A stretch of 10,455 bases of DNA, from positions 1-10,455 of the forward strand of contig JAICQC010000134.1 in assembly GCA_025938055.1 (NCBI GenBank), in the 5' to 3' direction. A model generated the notes under the pieces. It was not told the origin of the DNA and searched no databases. It saw only the letters and a list, made by a program, of their open reading frames with translations. The position numbers and the translations under genes are program-made. Each line of letters begins with the position of its first letter. Positions within the stretch are counted from its first letter, which is position 1. Below are positions 1 to 5,125 of the stretch, piece after piece. The DNA comes from Anaerolineales bacterium (GTDB taxonomy: Bacteria > Chloroflexota > Anaerolineae > Anaerolineales > Villigracilaceae).

Positions 1-848
1 ACGACCACCCGGCAACGCAGGAAAATATCGAGACGCTGAAAAAGCGTGGCGTCACCTTCATCGGTCCGGCGGAGGGACATCTCGCCTCGGGACTCTCCGG
101 CGTGGGACGCATGCTTGAGACGGCGGAGATCATCGGTCACATCCGTGTGCTTCTTGGGCGGGAGGGTCCGCTCGCAGGGAAAAAGATCGTGATTACCGCC
201 GGAGGGACGCAGGAGCCGCTCGACCCCGTGCGCGTCCTCACAAACCGTTCCTCGGGCAGGCAGGGCTATGCCCTCGCCCAGGTCGCGCTGGACATGGGCG
301 CGCAGGTCACGTTGATCACCACGCCCACAGCACTGACTCCACCGGTTGGCGCGCGGCTGGTCCGCGTGGAAACGGCGAAGCAGATGCTCGATGCCGTTCT
401 TGTCGAATCCGCTGACAGCGACGCGCTGATCATGGCAGCCGCGGTGGCAGACTTCCGCCCGAAAGATATGGCAAAGGACAAGATCAAGAAAGAGGGCGGC
501 ATTCCACACATCGAGCTCGAAGCGACAGAAGACATCCTGAAAACGGTGGCAAAGCAGAGGGCGGAAACGAAATGTCCGCGCGTTGTGGTGGGCTTTGCCG
601 CAGAGTCACGTGATCTGCTCGAAAACGCCTCGCATAAGTTAAAATCCAAGGGGCTGGATCTCATCGCCGCCAACGACATCTCGGCTGGGGATGCAGGCTT
701 TGCAGTCGAAACGAACCGCGTTACACTATTGTTTGCAGACGGACGCAAAGAGCCTCTGGCGCTGATGGGCAAATCAGAAGTGGCTGAAGTCATTTTGGGA
801 GGGGTTTCAAAACTCCTGGAGCAATATGCGAATTCTGGTAATCTCTGA
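1..848 (+). CDS. coaBC: Phosphopantothenoylcysteine decarboxylase / phosphopantothenate–cysteine ligase, 3' part (5' end outside window)
   Basis: Bifunctional coenzyme A enzyme: CoaB joins cysteine to 4'-phosphopantothenate using CTP, and CoaC decarboxylates the product to 4'-phosphopantetheine in the cytoplasm. The frame is open from base 3, giving 281 visible residues. The first ~35 residues are the end of the CoaC domain (the run PATQENIETLKKRGVTFIGP is typical). The rest is a complete-looking CoaB domain, with the nucleotide-binding start ITAGGTQEPLDPVR near 192, NRSSGRQG just after it, AAAVADFRPK near 435, the lysine-rich KDKIKK near 477, GFAAES near 591 and ANDIS near 669. A GTG at 102 is only an internal codon, because the homology continues upstream of it to the window edge. 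The gene ends 23 nt inside the next gene, in another frame, which suggests coupled translation. Identification is secure; only the N-terminal flavoprotein part is missing, because of the window boundary. Confidence 0.95.
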   Translation, partial: DHPATQENIETLKKRGVTFIGPAEGHLASGLSGVGRMLETAEIIGHIRVLLGREGPLAGKKIVITAGGTQEPLDPVRVLTNRSSGRQGYALAQVALDMGAQVTLITTPTALTPPVGARLVRVETAKQMLDAVLVESADSDALIMAAAVADFRPKDMAKDKIKKEGGIPHIELEATEDILKTVAKQRAETKCPRVVVGFAAESRDLLENASHKLKSKGLDLIAANDISAGDAGFAVETNRVTLLFADGRKEPLALMGKSEVAEVILGGVSKLLEQYANSGNL

Positions 849-1557
849 TCTTCACGCAAATTACACGGCACTCGAAACGGTGCTGGAGGACGCGGGCACG
901 GTGGACGAAACCTGGTGCCTGGGCGATATGGTGGGGTATGGTCCCGACCCCAACGCGGTGGTGGAGCTGGTGCGCGAGATCCCCAATCTCACCTGTATTC
1001 TTGGCAACCACGATGTTGCCGTGATCGGCAAGATTCCCTTCGAGGCGTTCAACGGAGATGCGCGCCGCACGCTCGAATATCACGAGCGCGTGCTCACCGC
1101 GGACAACATGGACTTTTTGCGCTCGCTCCCCTCGAACCTGAAGGTGCGCGGCGAGGCGTCGATCGTGCATGGCAGCCCGCGTGATTCGGTCTGGGAATAT
1201 ATTTTGAACACACTTTCGGCGCGGCTGAACTTCGACCACTTCACCACACCCTGGTGTTTTGTGGGACATTCCCACATCCAGTGCATGTTCCAGCTCGATG
1301 AAAAGACAGACCGTGTCAACCTGAGATCGATGAAGGTAGGGGAACCGATGAAACTGGAGCCGAGGCTGATCGCTAACCCCGGCTCTGTGGGCCAGCCGCG
1401 CGACCGCGACCCGCGCGCCGCTTATGCCATTTACGACACAGACGCCCGCACCTGGGAACCGCGGCGCGTGATGTACAACATCCCGGAGGTGCAGCAGCGC
1501 ATCCGCGAAACGGGCTTACCGGAAAAACATGCCGTGCGCATTGCCGAGGGGTGGTAG
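826..1557 (+). CDS. Calcineurin-like metallophosphoesterase (YfcE-type)
   Basis: A 243-residue predicted cytoplasmic phosphoesterase with two metal ions. All metallophosphoesterase signatures are present in order: D8-L-H10 in the first strand, G33-D34 followed by VGYGPDPN, G60-N-H-D63, H115-G, and G147-H-S-H150. The late NPGSVGQPRD (184-193) is typical of the YfcE/Metallophos_2 subgroup. Length is normal for a single-domain enzyme of this group. No signal peptide or membrane segment is seen. The substrate cannot be read from the sequence; relatives act on phosphodiesters or phosphomonoesters of small molecules, nucleotides or proteins. The ATG at 826 has GGAG at 818-821, four bases upstream and inside coaBC, so the start is well supported and translation is probably coupled to coaBC. 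A functional link to CoA synthesis is possible but rests only on the overlap. Confidence 0.9.
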   Translation: MRILVISDLHANYTALETVLEDAGTVDETWCLGDMVGYGPDPNAVVELVREIPNLTCILGNHDVAVIGKIPFEAFNGDARRTLEYHERVLTADNMDFLRSLPSNLKVRGEASIVHGSPRDSVWEYILNTLSARLNFDHFTTPWCFVGHSHIQCMFQLDEKTDRVNLRSMKVGEPMKLEPRLIANPGSVGQPRDRDPRAAYAIYDTDARTWEPRRVMYNIPEVQQRIRETGLPEKHAVRIAEGW

Positions 1558-1558
1558 G

Positions 1559-1581
1559 TTAGTAATTGGTGATTAGTAATT
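1559..1581. repeat. Short AT-rich direct repeat in intergenic gap
   Basis: The nonamer TTAGTAATT occurs at 1559-1567 and again at 1573-1581, separated by GGTGA, directly after the metallophosphoesterase stop. The base composition differs sharply from the GC-rich neighbouring genes. It looks like a small intergenic microrepeat; no function is assigned. Confidence 0.5.
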
Positions 1582-1596
1582 AGCGCAACTGAGTGG

Positions 1597-1622
1597 GGAA
1601 CCTTTTGGGAATACACATCGTC
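1597..1622 (+). promoter_or_regulatory. Possible ECF-sigma promoter for the DUF4349 gene
   Basis: A GGAAC core followed by CTTTT starts at 1597 and CGTC lies at 1619-1622, with 17 nt between the GGAAC core and CGTC. This resembles the GGAAC / CGTC arrangement recognised by many extracytoplasmic-function sigma factors. Transcription would begin near 1628-1632, leaving a leader of about 35 nt that carries the AAGGAG ribosome site at 1651-1656. No convincing sigma-70 boxes were found in the same gap. The match is to a short consensus and was judged by eye. Confidence 0.42.
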
Positions 1623-1664
1623 CTTCGGGTGAAATCATCGGACATTCACGAAGGAGAAGAAATC

Positions 1665-2657
1665 ATGAAACGCACCCTGTTCATCATCCTGGCTGTGATC
1701 GCAGTCATAATCACTTTAATTGGCATTGCATCTCAGACGTTGTTTTCTTTTGGGATGGCAGCAGCAACCGAGTCGCCTCCGCAATTTTCCCGCGATCTGG
1801 GATACGGGGGCGGGACTCCACAAATGGAAGAACCCGCCGCACAGCCTGCGCCGGCATTTGAGTCTTCTGAGTCCAGTGCGGACGACTCTTTCAACGGCAC
1901 GCTCCAGACGCAGGAACGGCTCGTCATCGAGAACGCCGACCTTGCCATCGTGGTGAAAGACCCCAAGGCGCGCATGGCGGAGATCAACGCCCTGGCGAAT
2001 GAGTTTGGCGGCTACGTTGTCTCCTCCAACCTGTACCAGTCCTTTACCTCCTTTGGCATGGAAGTGCCCGAAGCGACGATCGTCATCCGTGTCCCCTCCG
2101 ACCGGCTGGACGAAGCGCTGACGCGCATCAAGGAAGATGCCATCGATATCGATTACGAAAACCGCACCGGGCAGGATGTCACGAATATCTACGTGGACTT
2201 GCAGGCGCAGCTAACCGCCAAGGAAGCCGCGGAAGAGAAACTGCTTGAGATCATGGACCAGGCGACCCGCGCGGAAGATGTACTTGCCATCTATTTACAG
2301 GTGCAGCAGGTTCAGACCGAGATCGAGCAGCTCAAGGGACAGATCCAGTATTACGAAGAGTCCGCGGCGATGTCCTCCATCAGCGTGCGCCTGATCGCCG
2401 AGGAAGGCACCCAGCCGATCGAGATCGGTCCATGGACGCCCGAAGGCGCGGCGAAGGAAGCCATTCAGGACCTGATCCGCTTCGTCCAGAACTTTGCCGA
2501 GTTCCTGATCCGCTTCGTACTGCTGACGCTGCCGGCGCTGATCCTGATCGCCATCCCGCTGTACATCATCTATCTCATCGGACGGGCAGCCTATCGCCGG
2601 GTGCGCCGCTCGGGTGAAAATGTGGAAGCCGTCAAAGATGCGGATGCAAAAGGATAA
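1665..2657 (+). CDS. DUF4349 domain membrane protein
   Basis: A 330-residue envelope protein of the DUF4349 family, whose biochemical role is not established. An N-terminal hydrophobic segment (about residues 5-23) acts as signal or anchor. A low-complexity Pro/Glu/Ser linker (35-80) follows, then the DUF4349 domain from about 83. It contains the strand RLVIENADLAIVV, the GGYVVSSN segment at 115-122, VRVP-like IRVPSDRLDEAL at 141-152, a charged helical stretch likely to form a coiled coil (about 175-232), and a C-terminal membrane helix (about 284-306) followed by basic RRVRR. There is no lipobox cysteine. An in-frame GTG at 1593 would extend the protein by 24 residues but lacks a ribosome site, whereas the ATG at 1665 has AAGGAG eight bases upstream and begins a clean hydrophobic N-terminus. 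The gene stands between a possible ECF promoter and a strong terminator, so it is probably transcribed alone. Confidence 0.85.
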   Translation: MKRTLFIILAVIAVIITLIGIASQTLFSFGMAAATESPPQFSRDLGYGGGTPQMEEPAAQPAPAFESSESSADDSFNGTLQTQERLVIENADLAIVVKDPKARMAEINALANEFGGYVVSSNLYQSFTSFGMEVPEATIVIRVPSDRLDEALTRIKEDAIDIDYENRTGQDVTNIYVDLQAQLTAKEAAEEKLLEIMDQATRAEDVLAIYLQVQQVQTEIEQLKGQIQYYEESAAMSSISVRLIAEEGTQPIEIGPWTPEGAAKEAIQDLIRFVQNFAEFLIRFVLLTLPALILIAIPLYIIYLIGRAAYRRVRRSGENVEAVKDADAKG

Positions 2658-2679
2658 ACCAGCTTCTAGTAAATAGTTC

Positions 2680-2716
2680 GAGAGACCGTCAGAAATGGCG
2701 GTCTCTCTTTTCTCTT
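2680..2716 (+). terminator. Intrinsic terminator after the DUF4349 gene
   Basis: GAGAGACCG (2680-2688) pairs perfectly with CGGTCTCTC (2699-2707). A further T·G and C-G pair extends the stem to 11 pairs around a six-base loop, AGAAAT. A pyrimidine run beginning TTTTCTCTT follows at once. It lies 23 nt after the stop codon of the DUF4349 gene, the expected place for Rho-independent termination, and it insulates rsmG from upstream transcription. Confidence 0.85.
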
Positions 2717-2751
2717 CTACTGAAGAATGGGGAAAGAAACACTTTGCAGAT

Positions 2752-2757
2752 TATAAT
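2752..2757 (+). promoter_or_regulatory. Candidate -10 box for rsmG, giving a leaderless mRNA
   Basis: A perfect TATAAT lies at 2752-2757, in an AT-rich patch just after the terminator. With normal sigma-70 spacing, transcription would start near 2764, only about two bases before the rsmG ATG at 2766. No Shine–Dalgarno sequence precedes that ATG, which fits leaderless translation. There is no good -35 box at the matching distance (GGGGAA at 2729), so the promoter is plausible rather than certain. Confidence 0.5.
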
Positions 2758-2765
2758 TTTCTGCG

Positions 2766-3476
2766 ATGGAAACACTCGCGCGCGACGCGCAGGCACTTTT
2801 CAACATTCATCTCTCCGGGCGACAGTTGACGGCACTGGCCACCTATGAAAAGGAACTGCTCGAGTGGAACCAGAAGTTCAATCTCACCGCTATCCGAGAT
2901 GCGGAATCCATCCGCACGAAACATTTCCTCGATTCATTTTCTTGCGTGCTGGCATGGAAGACTTCTCCGCCGCAGCAGTTGATCGACATTGGTACAGGCG
3001 CAGGCTTTCCCGGAATCCCTCTTAAGATCCTGTATCCAAATCTGAAACTGACCCTGGTCGAATCGGTCGGCAAGAAAGCCATGTTCTGCCAGCACATCGT
3101 CCGCGTGCTGGGATTGGAGCAGGTGGATGTCATCCAGGCGCGCGCCGAGGATCTGGGGCAAAGCCCGGAGCACCGTGAAAAACATGACTGGGCAATTGCG
3201 CGCGCGGTGGCAAATCTAAATGTGCTAAGTGAATATTTGATTCCGCTGGTGCGAATCGGCGGCGCGGCGCTCGCCCAAAAAGGCGAAAGCGGACCCGCCG
3301 AAGCGCAGTCCGCAGAAGAGGCTATGAAATTACTGGGCGGAAAGTTGAAGCAGCTGATCCCCATCAATTTGACGGGCGTGGCAGAAGACCGCTATCTGGT
3401 TGTTGTAGAGAAGGTCGCCGCCACACCGCCGAAGTACCCGCGCAAGCCGGGGATTCCGATGAAGATGCCGTTGTAA
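2766..3476 (+). CDS. rsmG: 16S rRNA (guanine-N7)-methyltransferase RsmG (GidB)
   Basis: Transfers a methyl group from S-adenosylmethionine to N7 of the conserved guanine in the 530 loop of 16S rRNA (G527 in E. coli), acting on the small ribosomal subunit in the cytoplasm. The 236-residue protein has the usual length. Family marks are the N-terminal ELLEWNQKFNLTAIRD (30-45), the SAM-binding glycine loop DIGTGAGFPGIPL (74-86), E99 with K103-K104, the ARAEDL motif (125-130), ARAVANL (145-151) and the C-terminal KYPRKPGIP (223-231). The ATG at 2766 is the homologous start but has no ribosome site; see the adjacent -10 box. The gene is preceded by a terminator and converges on a leftward cupin gene, so it appears monocistronic. 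Loss of this enzyme is known in other bacteria to give low-level streptomycin resistance. Confidence 0.95.
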   Translation: METLARDAQALFNIHLSGRQLTALATYEKELLEWNQKFNLTAIRDAESIRTKHFLDSFSCVLAWKTSPPQQLIDIGTGAGFPGIPLKILYPNLKLTLVESVGKKAMFCQHIVRVLGLEQVDVIQARAEDLGQSPEHREKHDWAIARAVANLNVLSEYLIPLVRIGGAALAQKGESGPAEAQSAEEAMKLLGGKLKQLIPINLTGVAEDRYLVVVEKVAATPPKYPRKPGIPMKMPL

Positions 3477-3483
3477 CCGAAAC

Positions 3484-3517
3484 CACGCAGAGAAGGGCGG
3501 CCGCCCTTCTCTACGTG
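3484..3517. repeat. 34-nt near-perfect palindrome between convergent genes (possible bidirectional terminator)
   Basis: The core at 3489-3512 is a perfect 24-nt palindrome: AGAGAAGGGCGG followed directly by its reverse complement. One C·A mismatch (3488/3513) is followed by four more pairs, CACG (3484-3487) with CGTG (3514-3517), so 16 of 17 positions match. It fills nearly all of the 42-nt gap between the rsmG stop (3476) and the cupin stop (3519). Position suggests termination for both genes, but neither side carries a clear T-run. A binding site or an interspersed repeat is the alternative. Confidence 0.65.
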
Positions 3518-3518
3518 A

Positions 3519-3881
3519 TTAACGGCTCTCTTCCACAATCATAATCTTATCTTCCTTATTGGGAATGATGCACAGAAACTCAAACGGCTCGTCGCCGGTG
3601 TTCTGATAGGAATGGATCGCGCCTTCCGGGATAAAAACGACATCCCCTGTTTTGACCTGATATGTCTCTTCGCCGATCGTGATCGTCGCTTCACCGCGCA
3701 GAACATATTGCTCATGCTCCAGGGTGTTTGTATGGCGCGGCATCCCGCCTCCCTTTTGCATGGAAAATTTCCGCAGCGCAAAGTTGGGACCTTCCTGCGA
3801 AGAGATCAGGACTTGAATGGTGGTGTCCTTCCCCGCAGCGACATTTTTCGCCTCGACATCGCTCGAATTTTTGACAGGCAT
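3519..3881 (-). CDS. Small cupin-2 domain protein
   Basis: A 120-residue single-domain cupin, predicted cytoplasmic, with no signal peptide. The second cupin motif is textbook: G79-DVVFI-P85-E-G87-AI-H90-SYQ-N94. The first is a variant in which H50 is followed by TNTLEHEQYVLRG, so the usual His-X-His pair is replaced by H50 and H56-E57. H50, H56 and H90 are the likely metal ligands, by analogy. Substrate and reaction cannot be told; such proteins include dioxygenases, isomerases and sensors of small ligands. An upstream in-frame ATG at 3920 would add 13 residues, but the ATG at 3881 has AAGGAG eight bases before it and starts where the homology begins. The gene is co-directional with the phosphatase gene upstream but lies 149 nt away behind two inverted-repeat structures, so it probably has its own promoter, which I could not locate with confidence. 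Confidence 0.85.
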   Translation of the reverse strand: MPVKNSSDVEAKNVAAGKDTTIQVLISSQEGPNFALRKFSMQKGGGMPRHTNTLEHEQYVLRGEATITIGEETYQVKTGDVVFIPEGAIHSYQNTGDEPFEFLCIIPNKEDKIMIVEESR

Positions 3882-3912
3882 TATTAACTCTCCTTCGTGT
3901 AACACCTGCACC

Positions 3913-3955
3913 CACCGCACACTTGCCCCGGACGCAAGTGCCGGGGGGTGCGGTG
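3913..3955. repeat. Nested GC-rich inverted repeat upstream of the cupin gene
   Basis: CACCGCAC (3913-3920) pairs with GTGCGGTG (3948-3955). Inside this frame two exclusive hairpins are possible: CACTTGC (3920-3926) with GCAAGTG (3934-3940), or CCCCGG (3926-3931) with CCGGGG (3941-3946). It begins 32 nt upstream of the cupin start codon. It could be an operator, a leader-RNA structure or part of an interspersed repeat; the sequence alone does not decide. Confidence 0.55.
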
Positions 3956-4026
3956 TTGCGAGCGTAGCGAAGCAATCTCCCTATTTATCATGAGATTGCT
4001 TCGCTACGCTCGGGCTCGCAATGACA
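3953..4026. repeat. Hairpin-type interspersed repeat (MITE/REP-like)
   Basis: A perfect 21-bp inverted repeat pairs CGAGCGTAGCGAAGCAATCTC (3959-3979) with 3992-4012 across a 12-nt AT-rich loop. The outer ends, GTGTTGCGAG on the left and CTCGCAATGAC on the right, extend the symmetry imperfectly. The right arm has extra bases (GGGCTC around 4012-4017) relative to the left. The pattern GCGAGCGTAGCGAAGCAATCTC with a CTCGCAATGAC end is, from general knowledge, a widespread kind of intergenic bacterial repeat, often mistranslated as small proteins. It lies just after the PP2C stop codon. No transposase is nearby, so any mobility would need help from elsewhere. Confidence 0.75.
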
Positions 4027-4030
4027 TTAT

Positions 4031-5125
4031 TTACGGAGTTCCCGTATTCGTGGGCCACGGCGTATACGTCGGCGCGATGGGCAGGGACAGCGTGGGCAGG
4101 ATGGTCATGGTCGGCAGCGGCGTTAGGGTGGCGAACGGAGTCTTCGTTGCTGATAACATCAAAGTGGCGGTCGGCGTGGCGGTAGAGTCGTCATTGCGGT
4201 TGAGCAGGCTCAGCGCAAAAACAGAAGCAACCCCCAGGAGCAGCATGGCGCCGGCAACGCCGCCAATGACCCACGGCAGCCAGTTCACATTCTTTCGGAC
4301 CGCTAGCTTAAAGTTGGGGGGCACCGAGATCAAGACAACTGTGATGTTATCGTGCCCGCCGCGCGAGTTGGCAAGCTCGATCAGCGCCCGCGAGGCTTCC
4401 TTTAACGTTGGCTTGGAGCGGATGACCTCGAGGATCTCATCGTTCCAGACCAGGTCTGTAAGGCCGTCGCTGCACAAGAGCAAAATGTCACCGGGCTGAA
4501 GTTGCAGTCCCTGGTTGTTTTCGGCGTGCTGGTCGCCTTCATCGTTGAACAGCTTCATACGGAAGTCGGGGTCGGGTGGGTTTGGTGAACCGAGATAGCG
4601 GCGTATGACATGCACGTTCGGGTGCTGGCGCGCTGACTCGGGTGTAAGGATGCCCTTCTCAATTGCCTCCTGCACCCAGGTATGATCAACGGTTAATTGC
4701 TGGATACGCCCGCCGCGGATGAGGTAGATGCGCGAGTCTCCTACATAGGCGGTATGAAGTTTATCGCCGACAATCCATGCCGTGGCGCATGTCGAGCCCA
4801 TGCCCTTTAAGTTTTCGTTCGAATCCGCATGCGCGGCAATGGCATCACTGGCTTCGGTCACCGCGTCTTCAATGGTTGTGCGAATGTGCCGCCCATCACT
4901 GCGCGCAACCGCCTGCATCATGTGATTGACTGCCAGCTCTGCAGCCACCTCGCCGGCACGGTGTCCGCCAATCCCATCTGCAAGAACCGCAAACAGGACA
5001 GGCGTCCTGTCACGCTGGTCCAGCGCAAATGACGCCACGGCATAACGGTCCTCATTATTCTTGCCCGTCATACCAGGATGGGTCTGGGCATCCACGTTCA
5101 AGTGAGCGCGCGTAACACGTATCAT
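4031..5125 (-). CDS. Membrane-anchored PP2C-family Ser/Thr protein phosphatase
   Basis: A 364-residue metal-dependent phosphatase that removes phosphate from Ser/Thr residues. The catalytic domain (about 10-270) is cytoplasmic by prediction and has the PP2C motifs in order: N24-E-D26, A-D50-G51-IGGHRAGE, GMGSTCATA (108-116), AYVGDSRIYLIR (126-137), LTVDHTWV (144-151), CSD220GLTD and GGHD259N260. The aspartates that bind the two metals are therefore present. A basic stretch and a membrane helix (about 282-308) follow, then a 55-residue Thr/Pro-rich tail that would lie outside the membrane. The start ATG overlaps the stop of the VWA–FHA gene by four bases (ATGA), with AGGA seven bases upstream, so translation is coupled. 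The pairing suggests that it acts on targets tied to the FHA protein. No cognate kinase is visible here. Confidence 0.93.
   Translation of the reverse strand: MIRVTRAHLNVDAQTHPGMTGKNNEDRYAVASFALDQRDRTPVLFAVLADGIGGHRAGEVAAELAVNHMMQAVARSDGRHIRTTIEDAVTEASDAIAAHADSNENLKGMGSTCATAWIVGDKLHTAYVGDSRIYLIRGGRIQQLTVDHTWVQEAIEKGILTPESARQHPNVHVIRRYLGSPNPPDPDFRMKLFNDEGDQHAENNQGLQLQPGDILLLCSDGLTDLVWNDEILEVIRSKPTLKEASRALIELANSRGGHDNITVVLISVPPNFKLAVRKNVNWLPWVIGGVAGAMLLLGVASVFALSLLNRNDDSTATPTATLMLSATKTPFATLTPLPTMTILPTLSLPIAPTYTPWPTNTGTP

Noticed and set aside
266..1275. Minus-strand open frames across coaBC and the metallophosphoesterase
   Set aside because: Both plus-strand genes carry complete family motifs here; the minus frames are low-complexity antisense shadows.
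1559..1581. AT-rich direct repeat as CRISPR or iteron-type origin
   Set aside because: Only two short copies with a 5-nt spacer; no spacers, cas genes or replication gene nearby.
2843..3367. Minus-strand open frame of 174 codons
   Set aside because: Antisense to rsmG, whose SAM-binding and C-terminal motifs are intact; the frame has no recognisable domain.
3953..4026. Hairpin repeat read as a Rho-independent terminator for the PP2C gene
   Set aside because: The stem is strong, but no T-run follows on the minus strand, and the form matches an interspersed repeat better.
3948..4499. Plus-strand open frame of 183 codons beginning in the hairpin repeat
   Set aside because: Its first 30 or so residues are the usual translation of a hairpin repeat (CERSEAISL-type), and the rest is antisense to the well-supported PP2C gene.
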